Below, one piece after another: positions 1 through 7,847 of a DNA stretch of 45,725 bases. Both the position numbers and the translations under genes were made by a program. Below the pieces are notes generated by a model, which was not told where the DNA came from, ran no database searches, and saw only the letters and a program-made list of their open reading frames with translations. The DNA comes from an uncultured Bacteroidales bacterium (lineage in GTDB: Bacteria; Bacteroidota; Bacteroidia; Bacteroidales; Bacteroidaceae). The stretch is taken from positions 1 to 45,725 of the forward strand of contig CADCIQ010000017.1 of assembly GCA_902801425.1 (NCBI GenBank), in the 5' to 3' direction. Positions within the stretch are counted from its first letter, which is position 1. Every line of letters starts with the position of its first letter.

Positions 1-3
1 TTG

Positions 4-11
4 TACCTTTG
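4..11 (+). promoter_or_regulatory. Bacteroidetes -7 promoter box upstream of the polysaccharide genes
   Basis: The sequence TACCTTTG fits the Bacteroidetes -7 consensus TAnnTTTG. Transcription would begin about 6-8 bases downstream, leaving a 5' leader of roughly 190 nt before the first gene at 209. The -33 element would lie outside the window, so only the -7 half is seen. Confidence 0.5.
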
Positions 12-138
12 CCATGTCATTGATGATTTTGCTTGTCTTGATTTGCAGCACTAAGGTAAGTGAAAAATCTGACATGGCAAAATCCTGAGCCGCTCGGCTC
101 TGCCGCTTGCCCCAACAAGAACTTTTTGTTGCTCAGGA
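8..138 (+). promoter_or_regulatory. Structured leader element, copy 1 (shared with 13082-13191)
   Basis: A long untranslated leader precedes the gene at 209. It holds AAGTGAAAAA (58-67), then ATGGCAAAATCCTGAG (74-89). Inverted repeats are dense: 8-19 pairs with 70-81 (12 bp, although its left arm overlaps the -7 box); TCCTGAGC 83-90 pairs with GCTCAGGA 131-138; GAGCCG 87-92 pairs with CGGCTC 95-100; CAACAA 113-118 pairs with TTGTTG 126-131. The 83-90/131-138 stem and the 87-100 hairpin cannot form together, so two alternative folds exist, as in an attenuator. The A-rich box and the GGCAAAATCyTGAG box recur at 13140-13170. Function is unknown; a transcript-level control of the downstream operon is an inference. 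Confidence 0.55.
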
Positions 139-208
139 ACTTATAAAGAAATTTAAACTAAAGTGCTGCGGAATTTGGGAAATTTAAAAATTAGTAAATT
201 AGTTCAAA

Positions 209-1147
209 ATGAAGATTCCAATATCATATTACTATTTATTAGGAGTTTTTTCTTTATGTTTTACCTTTATTTTGATGTATGTGTTTAGACGAAGGCTTGG
301 TCGTTTCATATTGGATAATCCTGGAGGATTAAAGAGGCATAATGGTAGCATTCCTTTAGTTGGTGGATGTGGCATTATATCGGGGCTGACAATATCCATA
401 ATTGTTTTTCTTTTACTTAACCATATCTCTTTTATTGAAATCAACACATTTTTAAGTCTATTGTTAGGTGGATGTGTAGTATTTGTCATGGGATTACTAG
501 ATGATTTGAAGAAGCCAAAAGGATTGTCTGTCTCATCAAAACTATTCATTCAGATATCGTCTGCTATTATTTTGTATAATGGACTTTCTATTAATTGTTT
601 TCAATCTACTCACTGGAATTTCATATTTACAATATTATGGATAGTCGGTCTTATTAATGCGTTTAATTTGCTGGATATCTTAGATGGTTTATGTTCTACA
701 CAGGCAATTATAGCTTTTATAAGTATATTTATTATAGCTCACTATTCTGAAATAATGATTATAAATTGTATAACCATAGCAATGGTGGGAGCGTGTTTGG
801 GTTTTATTCCATATAACTTCTCGGTGAGTCATAAATGTTTTTTAGGAGATAGTGGGTCTAATTTGATTGGCTATCTAATAAGTGCCCTTTGTTTAAGTTT
901 AAAAAATGATGATTTGTCCTTTAAAACCATTCTCATCTCTCTTCTTATTGTAGCTGTTCCTTTAATAGATATTGCTTTTGTTATAATTTCTCGTTTATTG
1001 CATGGCAAAAATCCTCTTAAAGGAAGTCGTGATCATCTTTCATTAAAACTTAAAGATGCAGGATGGCCATTATATAGGATTTTAGGGGTTTTTATTATCT
1101 GTAGTTTTATATGTAATTCCATTGCATTACTCATTTTTTTCTATTGA
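209..1147 (+). CDS. MraY/WecA-family undecaprenyl-phosphate sugar-1-phosphate transferase
   Basis: This integral membrane enzyme would transfer a sugar-1-phosphate (probably an N-acetylhexosamine) from a UDP-sugar to undecaprenyl phosphate, the first step of building a lipid-linked surface glycan. The 312 residues hold about ten hydrophobic segments and the family motifs: the acidic GLLDD pair (95-99), the cytoplasmic NAFNLLDILDGL loop (150-161), FLGDSGS (211-217) and a C-terminal RDHLSLKL stretch (274-281) in place of the usual HxxH loop. Length fits WecA/WbpL relatives. It is the first of three genes in one direction with 32-bp and 11-bp gaps. Codon use is AT-rich compared with the core genes from 7.8 kb on, as is common in polysaccharide loci. 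The sugar specificity cannot be read from the sequence. Confidence 0.88.
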   Translation: MKIPISYYYLLGVFSLCFTFILMYVFRRRLGRFILDNPGGLKRHNGSIPLVGGCGIISGLTISIIVFLLLNHISFIEINTFLSLLLGGCVVFVMGLLDDLKKPKGLSVSSKLFIQISSAIILYNGLSINCFQSTHWNFIFTILWIVGLINAFNLLDILDGLCSTQAIIAFISIFIIAHYSEIMIINCITIAMVGACLGFIPYNFSVSHKCFLGDSGSNLIGYLISALCLSLKNDDLSFKTILISLLIVAVPLIDIAFVIISRLLHGKNPLKGSRDHLSLKLKDAGWPLYRILGVFIICSFICNSIALLIFFY

Positions 1148-1179
1148 AGTTCTCATCATTATAACATATTTTTATAATT

Positions 1180-2490
1180 ATGCATGTTAAAACATTAATA
1201 TTAGGTGGAGGAATGGCAGGCTTAAGTACTGCCTACCATTTAAAGGAATCCGGGCTAACAGATTATCTCGTTGTAGAAAAGGAACAAAAAGTTGGTGGCC
1301 TATGCCGTAGCATTTATAAAGATGGTTTTATTTTTGACTATGGTGGACATTTGCTTCATTTACATACTCAATATGGAAAGGGGGTCATAAAAAAACTTCT
1401 TCAGAATAATTTGAATTGTATTTCTAGAAAAGCGTGGATTTATGCTGATAATTATAGAGTTCCATTCCCATTTCAGTCAAATTTGTATGCACTGCCGTCG
1501 CATGTTAGGGATAAGTGTATAGAAGGGTTACTTAAAATAAGCGGAAGTCAAAAAGGAGTTTCTCCCCAAAACTTTGAAGAGTGGTGTATTAGTTCTTTTG
1601 GTGAGGGGATATATAAGGTATTTATGTACCCATATAATAGGAAGTTATGGGGATGTGAGCCAAAAGACTTGACTTGTGATTGGTGTGGAAAATTTGTTCC
1701 AGCTCCAAGCATGTGTGAAATAAAAGAAAGTGCTATAATGAAACCATGTAAAAAATATGGATACAATTCATCTTTTTATTATCCTAAACACGGTGGATGT
1801 GAAGCTGTTATAGAAGCTTTGACTAAATCTGTTTCACAGATTCTCGTTGACACTGAAATTTCTCAAATAGATTTGAGAAAGAGAAAGGTATTTGCTGACG
1901 GAGCGGTATTGTCATATGATTATCTAGTAAACACACTTCCTTTATCTCGTTTTTTATATATGTTGCAATCCTCTCCATTAACACTTTATGCAGAAAAACT
2001 GCGATCACAGGATATTACAGTTTTTTTGATTGCAATTAAAGGGAATCGCCAGCCGTTTAGTTGGATATATTTCCCAAACAAAGAAGACCCCTTTTTCCGT
2101 GTTGGTATGCAAAGTTCGTTCTCATCAAATAATGCACCTTCTGGTTGTTATTCTTATTATGTGGAAATGCCAGGGGGTATAACTCCGTCTATTCTTATGG
2201 AAAAGAGAATAATTCAGGTTCTTTCCAAATATAATTTGATTAACGATTCTGATGAGATTTTGTTTTCTATATGGGAGCATATTCCTAATGCATATGTTAT
2301 ATATGACAGTTACCGATCTCACATTGTCAAAAAGGTTTTAAAAGATTTAGAAAGTTTTTATTGTTATTGTGCTGGAAGATATGGAATGTGGGAGTATTCA
2401 TTTATGGAAAGGGCATTGATTCAAGGCAAGGAGGTTGCAGAGAAAATTATCAATAATTCTACTAAGGTTCCGAGTGAAGCCATTTTATAA
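1180..2490 (+). CDS. FAD/NAD(P)-binding oxidoreductase, protoporphyrinogen-oxidase/UDP-galactopyranose-mutase-like
   Basis: The N-terminus (TLILGGGMAGLSTAYHL, residues 5-21) is a Rossmann dinucleotide-binding GxGxxG-type motif, followed by the VVEKEQKVGGLCRS segment typical of the amine-oxidase/NAD(P)-binding-8 group of flavoproteins. The C-terminal AGRYGMWEYSFMERALIQGKE segment is the second flavin-contacting motif. At 436 residues it matches the oxidoreductases often found in O-antigen and capsule loci, where they resemble UDP-galactopyranose mutases and protoporphyrinogen oxidases but are mostly of unproven activity. The position between a lipid-carrier transferase and a glycosyltransferase points to modification of a nucleotide sugar or lipid-linked sugar. 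The exact reaction is not predictable here. Confidence 0.75.
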   Translation: MHVKTLILGGGMAGLSTAYHLKESGLTDYLVVEKEQKVGGLCRSIYKDGFIFDYGGHLLHLHTQYGKGVIKKLLQNNLNCISRKAWIYADNYRVPFPFQSNLYALPSHVRDKCIEGLLKISGSQKGVSPQNFEEWCISSFGEGIYKVFMYPYNRKLWGCEPKDLTCDWCGKFVPAPSMCEIKESAIMKPCKKYGYNSSFYYPKHGGCEAVIEALTKSVSQILVDTEISQIDLRKRKVFADGAVLSYDYLVNTLPLSRFLYMLQSSPLTLYAEKLRSQDITVFLIAIKGNRQPFSWIYFPNKEDPFFRVGMQSSFSSNNAPSGCYSYYVEMPGGITPSILMEKRIIQVLSKYNLINDSDEILFSIWEHIPNAYVIYDSYRSHIVKKVLKDLESFYCYCAGRYGMWEYSFMERALIQGKEVAEKIINNSTKVPSEAIL

Positions 2491-2501
2491 AGGAATAGTT
2501 T

Positions 2502-3614
2502 ATGAATATAAAAGGTAATATTCTTGTTCTTACTAATAACCTACGAAGCATACTTAACTTTCGGAAAGAAGTTATGAGTGCCATACTGAATTCTGGATAT
2601 AATGTATATATATCAGGAACGGATAAAATTGATGATGAAGGACAGATAAAGTCCATCGAAAATCTTGGTTGCCAGATTATTAAATCCCAGTTTAATAGTC
2701 GTGGGAAAAACCCCATTAATGATTTGTTACTTTTGTTGAAATATCTAAAAACTATAAAAAAGCTCAATCCCTTAGTTGTACTTACATATACTATAAAACC
2801 AAATATTTATGGAGGCATTGTATGCCGACTGACGGGTACTCCACAAATTGCCAATGTAACAGGACTTGGAGATGCCTTTGATGGTAGCTGGTTGCAGGAA
2901 TTGATAGTTATTCTTTATAGAATAGGTATAGGTAAGGCTAAGCAAGTTTTTTTCCAAAATTCAGAAAATAGGTTTTTTTGTTTGGGCCATAAGATTGCTA
3001 ATGACAAATCACTCCTTTTGCCAGGCTCTGGTGTGAACCTTAATCATCATTTTTATCAAGATTACCCTCCTGATGGAAATATGAAATTCCTTTTTATATC
3101 AAGAATTATAAAAGCTAAAGGAATTGATGAGTTTTTTGAAATGGCTAAAACTATAAAAAACAAATATCCAGGGACAGAATTTCAAGTTCTAGGATGGATA
3201 ATAGACGATTATAATGAGCAAATTAATAAGTTTGTTAATAACGGGATAATAAAGTATTTAGGTACTACTTCTGACGTACGCCCGTATTTGAAAAATGTTC
3301 ATGCGACTATTCTTCCTTCTTATTATCATGAAGGCATGTCTAATGTAAATCTGGAAAGTGCTGCTAATGGTAGGCCTGTTATTACAACTAACGTCCCTGG
3401 ATGTAGGGAGACAGTTGATGACAATCAAACAGGTTACTTGGTTAAAGAAAAGAGTGTTGATGATTTAATTTGGGGCGTGGAACGTTTTATTCTGCTTCCA
3501 TATAGTCAGAAAGTGGAAATGGGACGAAAAGCACGTAGAAAGGTAGAACGAGAGTTTGATAGGCAGATTGTTGTGAGGGCATATCTTGATTGTATCAAAC
3601 ATTTACAGCAATAA
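2502..3614 (+). CDS. Glycosyltransferase family 4
   Basis: A 370-residue GT-B fold glycosyltransferase. The N-terminal half has LVVLTYTIKPNIYGGIVCRL and NVTGLGDAF, typical of the WbpY/galacturonosyltransferase-like branch of GT4. The C-terminal half has FLFISRIIKAKGIDEFFE, ATILPSYYHEGMSNVNLE and GRPVITTNVPGCRE, which form the nucleotide-sugar donor site with the EGMSNVNLE acidic pair. It would act at the cytoplasmic face and extend the lipid-linked sugar made by the product of the gene at 209. It follows the flavoprotein gene by 11 bp, so the three genes are probably one transcript. Donor and acceptor are unknown. Confidence 0.85.
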   Translation: MNIKGNILVLTNNLRSILNFRKEVMSAILNSGYNVYISGTDKIDDEGQIKSIENLGCQIIKSQFNSRGKNPINDLLLLLKYLKTIKKLNPLVVLTYTIKPNIYGGIVCRLTGTPQIANVTGLGDAFDGSWLQELIVILYRIGIGKAKQVFFQNSENRFFCLGHKIANDKSLLLPGSGVNLNHHFYQDYPPDGNMKFLFISRIIKAKGIDEFFEMAKTIKNKYPGTEFQVLGWIIDDYNEQINKFVNNGIIKYLGTTSDVRPYLKNVHATILPSYYHEGMSNVNLESAANGRPVITTNVPGCRETVDDNQTGYLVKEKSVDDLIWGVERFILLPYSQKVEMGRKARRKVEREFDRQIVVRAYLDCIKHLQQ

Positions 3615-3668
3615 TTTGCTTCTTTATTATCCTAAAAGTTAGATAATATGTACTCAAAACTATAAAAT

Positions 3669-3726
3669 CCTAAATTCCGCAACACTATTCAAAAGTTAAC
3701 TTTTGAATAGTGTTGCGGAATTTAGG
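3669..3726. repeat. 58-bp perfect palindrome without spacer
   Basis: Every base from 3669 to 3726 pairs across the centre between 3697 and 3698 (GTT|AAC), giving 29-bp arms with no loop. It lies 55 bp after the glycosyltransferase stop and 34 bp before the acyl carrier protein start. No T-run follows, so it is not an ordinary intrinsic terminator. Its right half AGTGTTGCGGAATTTAGG nearly equals AGTGCTGCGGAATTTGGG at 162-179, upstream of the first gene (16 of 18 bases). Confidence 0.95.
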
Positions 3727-3759
3727 TATATAAGAAGTGAGAGGGAGAGAGGAAAAATT

Positions 3760-3987
3760 ATGAAAGAAAGAATTCGTACAATACTTGAAGACAATCTGCC
3801 ATTGGCAGACCTTGATTCTGATTTTCTGTTTGCAGAACTCAGCTCTTTGGATATAACCACTATCATGATGCTGCTTTCTGATGAGTATCATATCACTCTT
3901 GACTCTCGTGATGTCTCTCCAAAGAATTTCATGACAGTTGACAGCATCGTTGCTATGGTACAGAGAAAATTATTAAATGAAAAATGA
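3760..3987 (+). CDS. Acyl carrier protein-like protein
   Basis: A 75-residue acidic helical protein of acyl carrier protein size. The start at 3760 was chosen because it is preceded by the purine-rich ribosome site GAGGGAGAGAGG and because a longer reading would run back into the 58-bp palindrome. The segment LFAELSSLDITTIMMLLSDEY (about 23-43) matches the phosphopantetheine-attachment helix, with Ser29 in the S-L-D position. Next comes an AMP-ligase gene, suggesting that an acyl or aminoacyl group is activated and loaded on this carrier, perhaps for decorating the polysaccharide made by the genes before it. The last codons (NEK-stop) lie in a copy of the AT-rich intergenic repeat. Confidence 0.75.
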   Translation: MKERIRTILEDNLPLADLDSDFLFAELSSLDITTIMMLLSDEYHITLDSRDVSPKNFMTVDSIVAMVQRKLLNEK

Positions 3988-4077
3988 ACAATGAAAAATA
4001 CAAATTAGTTTCGTTCGCGATAATCGGTAAACTGTATTATATAATTTTTCATTTTTCACTTTTCATTTAATTCATAC
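3976..4077. repeat. AT-rich inverted repeat (T family), copy 1
   Basis: AAATGAAAAATGAACAATG and GAAAAATACAAATTAG on the left face TGTATTATATAATTTTTC and ATTTTTCACTTTTCATTT on the right. The arms can pair around a variable centre of about 25 bases. The same design recurs at 19636, 27516, 28952, 39583 and 42956, and more loosely at 7183. It supplies the stop codon of the carrier protein gene. Confidence 0.8.
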
Positions 4078-4082
4078 CGTAA

Positions 4083-5408
4083 ATGAACACTATTCCTGAC
4101 TATGTTCATCGTTGGGCATCAGAATGCCCAGAGAAACCAGCCATAATATCACGTGACGTCGTTATATCCTATCGTGAACTATATGATAGGATGAAGAATA
4201 GCCCCTCTAAATATCCCTTAAAGGGAGACTTATTGTCGCATTCCGGCTCCCTCCCTACGGGGGAGGGCGGGGGGAGAGGCCGCTTTACTCTCCCAATCCC
4301 CCTCCTCGGCGAATCCTGGGATTCTGATTTCTGCCTATATACCACAGGAACTACAGGCAAGTCGAAGGGCGTTGTAATCTCGCAGAAGGCTGTTATCGCT
4401 AATTCTGAGAACCTTATTGCCGGACAAGGCTTTACTCACGACCTTGTGTTTGTCATAGCCGGTAGTATGGAGCATTTAGGTTGTTGGTCAAAGATATTCC
4501 CTGTTCTGATGCTTGGCGCGACCATTTATGTGATAGAGGACGGAATGAAGGATATTGACGGATTCTTCAAGGCTTTCGACCTCCCTCTTGAGAAGTATTC
4601 ATTACCTGCCAATACTAAGTTTGCCACATTCCTTGTGCCTTCCAATATCCGCATCCTCCTTCAGTTTGCGAGTGACAGGTTAGAGGCTCTTGCTGACCGT
4701 ATGGATTTCCTTGAGACAGGTGCGGCTCCAATGCCTCATTCTGATATGCTTACTCTTTGTAAGATACTGCCAAACACCCGACTCTATAACACCTACGCTT
4801 CAACAGAGACTGGCATAGTCTCAACGTATAATTATAATGACGGAGAGTGCATAGCAGGATGTCTTGGTCATGCCCTTCCTCATTCTCAGTTCCTTATTAC
4901 TCCTGAGGGTCGTATAGCTTGTAAGGGTGATACTCTCATGACTGGATATAAGGATGAGCCGGAACTCACTCTGACAGTTCTTCACGATGATACGCTTTTC
5001 ACAGCCGATAATGGATATATTGACGAGAAAGGTCGTCTTCACATTCTCGGTCGTGATGATGATACAATCAACACGGGCGGTTTCAAAGTCGCACCTTTTG
5101 AGGTGGAGGAAGTTGCCCTCTCTATGCCAGATATTGACGATTGCATTTGCATCTCCCAGCCACATCCCGTGCTTGGCAACGCCATTGCCTTGCTTGTCGT
5201 GCTAAAGAAAGGTGCAAAACTTGATAAGCGTGCCATCGCTTTACATCTTAGCAAGAAGTTGAAGCGCTATCAGATACCATTAACTTATAAGGTTGTAGAT
5301 AAGATTCAGCGCACGTTCAATGGTAAACTCGATAGGAAGTATTATAAGAGTGGAAAGTGTAAAGTGGAAGGTGGAACTGCGAAGCTGATGAGCTTGCGAA
5401 TAAAGTAG
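4083..5408 (+). CDS. AMP-dependent acyl/aryl-acid ligase (ANL superfamily) carrying an in-frame repeat insertion
   Basis: The protein has the adenylating-enzyme core motifs: P-loop YTTGTTGKSKG (86-96), YNTYASTETG, NGYIDEKGRLHILGRDDD, the NTGGFKVAPFEVEEV hinge and the C-terminal NGKLDRKYYK with its catalytic lysine. It would form an acyl-adenylate and then an acyl thioester, probably on the adjacent acyl carrier protein. The N-terminus (PDYVHRWASECPEKPAIIS) is also typical, but only about 55 residues separate SYRELYDRM from the P-loop where relatives have roughly 70-120. Residues 40-68 (SPSKYPLKGDLL...GGRGR) are encoded by GC-rich palindromic repeats at 4200-4281. So the gene seems to have lost part of its N-terminal subdomain or had it replaced while keeping the frame; activity is doubtful. 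Confidence 0.78.
   Translation: MNTIPDYVHRWASECPEKPAIISRDVVISYRELYDRMKNSPSKYPLKGDLLSHSGSLPTGEGGGRGRFTLPIPLLGESWDSDFCLYTTGTTGKSKGVVISQKAVIANSENLIAGQGFTHDLVFVIAGSMEHLGCWSKIFPVLMLGATIYVIEDGMKDIDGFFKAFDLPLEKYSLPANTKFATFLVPSNIRILLQFASDRLEALADRMDFLETGAAPMPHSDMLTLCKILPNTRLYNTYASTETGIVSTYNYNDGECIAGCLGHALPHSQFLITPEGRIACKGDTLMTGYKDEPELTLTVLHDDTLFTADNGYIDEKGRLHILGRDDDTINTGGFKVAPFEVEEVALSMPDIDDCICISQPHPVLGNAIALLVVLKKGAKLDKRAIALHLSKKLKRYQIPLTYKVVDKIQRTFNGKLDRKYYKSGKCKVEGGTAKLMSLRIK
4200..4281. repeat. GC-rich palindromic elements inside the AMP-ligase gene
   Basis: Two units lie side by side. The first, 4200-4232, has the AGCCCCTCTAAAT...CCCTTAAAGGGAGACTT pattern also seen at 35480. The second, 4243-4281, runs CCGGCTCCCTCCCTACGG to GGCGGGGGGAGAGGCC and is nearly identical to 18027-18063 and to the inverse of 43764-43802. 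Both are open in the ligase frame. Confidence 0.9.
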
Positions 5409-5439
5409 AATGTAGATAGGTTAATCTGCATATACATAA

Positions 5440-5477
5440 AAGCCGTCTGAGGAATTATCATCGGGCGGCTTTTTTTA
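5440..5477 (+). terminator. Rho-independent terminator after the AMP-ligase gene
   Basis: AGCCGTC at 5441-5447 pairs with GGCGGCT (one G-U pair), and the hairpin is followed by TTTTTTT. It ends the five-gene plus-strand block. Confidence 0.85.
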
Positions 5478-6013
5478 TCATCGTCGCTATTTTTTTTCTA
5501 AACTATTGCAGTCAGGGCGACATCTATATCTTGCATAAGATCATAGGATTTATGCAGTACAAGCTTCATTTATATTTTATTTGAGAATAAGAGAAGGTTT
5601 AGCTCGACGACCGAAGGGAAAGTCAGTTATTGCAACTTCCGTAGCTTTGGAATGGCATTATTGGCATGAGCGAAACGCCCTTTATTCGCTATGGCTCATC
5701 AAGCTAAAGCAAGCCTCAAATCCTCTATAAATTCAACCATAATGCGCCAGCAAAGAATTCTCTAAATCTCTAATTCTTTATAATATTTTTTACTGGACAG
5801 CAATAAAAACAAAAGCACAAAAGTTGTAAAAACTCTAAAAAATATCACAAAAACATCGACTCTTTGTCTGTTCAATAGCAAATATAAAATAAAAGTACAT
5901 TTGTTTTTGCAGAGAGTTAGAAAATAATGTATAAATTTGCAATGAAATTAGACTGTACTTTTGGGTTTGTAATGATATGAGACATTTCGATTTTCGTCAT
6001 ATTCCCAAATCTG
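5478..6013. other. Gap with no recognisable gene
   Basis: AT-rich DNA of about 540 bp with no convincing reading frame on either strand. A weak dyad (ATGAGCGAA at about 5667 facing TTCGCTATGGCTCAT at about 5685) is the only structure seen. It could be decayed coding sequence, but no protein family is recognisable. Confidence 0.4.
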
Positions 6014-6148
6014 ATAAGTAGGTGTGCAAAATTATTTTTATTATGATTGTATTGATTAATGATGCAGGTTCAGCGCCTAAAATAAATGAGTGTAGTGACT
6101 CCTACTCGATTGCAAGGATTGTATAAATAATTCTGCACACCTACTTAT
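6014..6148. mobile_element. MITE-like element with 24-bp terminal inverted repeats
   Basis: ATAAGTAGGTGTGCAAAATT (6014-6033, extending to 6037) is inverted at 6125-6148 with one mismatch in 24. The 135-bp element has no coding capacity. If the element proper begins at AGTAGG, both ends are flanked by TA, as expected for an IS630/mariner-type target. It sits 19 bp upstream of the gene at 6167. Confidence 0.75.
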
Positions 6149-6166
6149 AACGAACAAGCAAGGATT

Positions 6167-6643
6167 ATGATAGCAAATATGATTCTTTTTATGGCTTTTG
6201 CGCTCAACGATACTGTTCCCCAGACAGCATCTTACAAAGCTATAGTCGTTGATGCTGAGACGCATATGCGAATAAAAGATGCAAAAGTCGTGGTTGATGG
6301 AGGTGTTGCAGAGACTAAGACCATCTGGGATGGTTCTTTTTCTGTTAACGTGCCCTTCAAACAATTATCTATTTCTCAAAAAGGCTATCTAACAAGAAAG
6401 ATGAATTATGAAGAACGCACAGACACTATCTTCTTGCTCAATAACTATAAGAATATTGACGAGGTGGTTGTCTGGGGTAAACGCCCTACTATCCAGATGA
6501 ACATGAAAATGACACCTGGCGATGCTATTGGTCGTGTATCACAACCGTCAGGCATGGATTTCTTGGGCGCATTAGATCATATTGTTCATGCGAAGAAATA
6601 CAAGAGAAAAAAGAAATGTAAAGAGAATTTGGAGAAATACTAA
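6167..6643 (+). CDS. Small carboxypeptidase-regulatory-like (CarboxypepD_reg) domain protein
   Basis: A 158-residue protein. Residues about 24-85 (YKAIVVDAETHMRIKDAKVVVDGGVAETKTIWDGSFSVNVPFKQLSISQKGY) have the beta-sandwich pattern of the carboxypeptidase regulatory-like domain that begins many Bacteroidetes TonB-dependent receptors and DUF5686 proteins. The tail is KKYKRKKKCKENLEKY. There is a hydrophobic N-terminus (IANMILFMAFAL) that could be a signal sequence. It may be a stand-alone domain or a remnant of a larger outer-membrane protein. A MITE immediately upstream has probably displaced its native promoter. Confidence 0.6.
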   Translation: MIANMILFMAFALNDTVPQTASYKAIVVDAETHMRIKDAKVVVDGGVAETKTIWDGSFSVNVPFKQLSISQKGYLTRKMNYEERTDTIFLLNNYKNIDEVVVWGKRPTIQMNMKMTPGDAIGRVSQPSGMDFLGALDHIVHAKKYKRKKKCKENLEKY

Positions 6644-7030
6644 CCTATCCAATAGGAATTCGAAATATTATGGGCATATTAGGACCGAACTCGATATATA
6701 AAAAGATATGGAGTACAATGAATGAAAATAAGTAATTGACCATCTATAACGTTAATCATCTTTTCATGATTGACAACAAAATAGACAAATCCGTTGATTT
6801 TCAGCAGTAATGCCGATTGTCAGTGGGGGCATTGTTCCCAAAATGTTCCCACTTATCCATAGTGTGAGAGATGTATGGCAGTATGTTATGAATTATTGGT
6901 GTCTAATAAATGCGAATGTATGAGTTTACTGCATTCGCAATACCATTGCAATTGTATTGCTGGCTTTTTTAAAGGTCGTGATTGATTTGTGATAATTGCT
7001 TCAGATAAGATAACCGTTGAATTTACTCCA
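6644..7030. other. Gap without recognisable gene
   Basis: No supported reading frame. One DnaA-box-like sequence TTATCCATA is at about 6853, and GACAAATCCGTT at about 6784 matches part of the element at 35804-35968. Neither is enough to name a function. Confidence 0.35.
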
Positions 7031-7469
7031 GAAAAAACTTTTTCGCGCTAATCCTACATACCTACATCGATACCCTATATAACACACACAGTCTTAGTGC
7101 TTTACACGGATTCCAAATACCGCATAAACCTACACTAATCCTACACAGAACCTACACTAATTATGCCTGTCAAGGCATGAAATTTATAATTAATAATGAG
7201 TAATGAATAATTTGAATAGTATCATAAACATTCAGACCAAATAAATTACACATTATTCATTATTAATTATCAATTAACCTGAATTTCTGAAAAATTCAGG
7301 TTTTAGTGTAGGTTTAGTGTAGGATTAGTGTAGGTTTATGCGGTATTTGAAAGTGTAGGATTAGTGTAGGTTTATGCGGTATTTGAAAACGCTGCAAGTT
7401 TTTGTGCATCAATAGTTTGAAGCATATGCCAATGTAGGTGTGTAGGTTTATCGCGAAAATGTTTTTTTC
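7031..7469. repeat. Long two-armed inverted array of 11-bp units (array 1)
   Basis: The outer arms 7031-7067 and 7432-7469 are inverted copies with few mismatches (GAAAAAAC..TTTTCGCG, then CCTACA and ACCTACAT blocks). The inner arms repeat an 11-bp unit: TAAACCTACAC, TAATCCTACAC, AGAACCTACAC on the left (about 7120-7155); GTGTAGGTTTA and GTGTAGGATTA on the right (about 7305-7385), where a 36-bp block ending TGCGGTATTTGAAA occurs twice in tandem. The centre (7183-7278) holds an AT-rich inverted repeat of the T type, as if inserted later. The whole lies in the convergent gap downstream of dnaA. Confidence 0.85.
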
Positions 7470-7494
7470 AAGCGTAAAGATGCATACTTGCAGT

Positions 7495-7615
7495 TCCCTT
7501 GCAAATCCCTTGCAAATCCCTTGTAAATCCTATGTAAGTCCCATGTAAGTCCCATTTATCTCCTATTCCAAGGAACGGTTTAGGAACGGATTAGGAACGG
7601 TTTTGTAACGGAGGT
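7495..7615. repeat. Eleven consecutive 11-bp units (array 2)
   Basis: The 121 bases divide exactly into eleven 11-mers: TCCCTTGCAAA twice, TCCCTTGTAAA, TCCTATGTAAG, TCCCATGTAAG, TCCCATTTATC, TCCTATTCCAA, then GGAACGGTTTA, GGAACGGATTA, GGAACGGTTTT, GTAACGGAGGT. The polarity switches from CC-containing to GG-containing units in the middle. Confidence 0.92.
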
Positions 7616-7749
7616 GGAAATATCGCTTTAATATTTGTTCCATAATCAGGTGTCAGAAGGGACTATAAGTGGTGCAACTCTATGTTGAAATTAAAAATGT
7701 GTAGCCTCAAAACCTATCTGTTTTTGCAAATGTGGGTTTTCTGCTAAAC

Positions 7750-7841
7750 TTAACGTGAGTCGTTAGTAAGCTTACCAAGCTAAAGAAGTTTCTTCCCTAT
7801 GATCAGTAGGGCTTCGACAAATCTCGACGAACTCACGTTAA
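7750..7841. mobile_element. Short element with TTAACGTGAGT inverted ends
   Basis: TTAACGTGAGT at 7750-7760 is perfectly inverted at 7831-7841. The same end sequence bounds the element at 16831-17009, and a variant bounds 35804-35968. There is no coding capacity. It abuts the dnaA stop codon and may serve as its transcript end. Confidence 0.65.
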
Positions 7842-7847
7842 AGTTAT

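Noticed and set aside
3703-3759. Upstream extension of the carrier protein
   Set aside because: It would be translated from the 58-bp palindrome; the ATG at 3760 has a strong ribosome site and gives normal carrier protein length.
5478-6013. Decayed gene in the gap after the AMP-ligase terminator
   Set aside because: No frame gives a recognisable protein, even allowing stops, so it is left as an empty gap.
6850-6862. DnaA-box-like TTATCCATA as evidence of oriC
   Set aside because: It is a single imperfect box, and the neighbouring repeats also occur at loci unrelated to dnaA, so an origin call is not supported.
7100-7400. CRISPR array
   Set aside because: The repeated units are 11 bp without unique spacers and are arranged as inverted arms; no cas genes are present.
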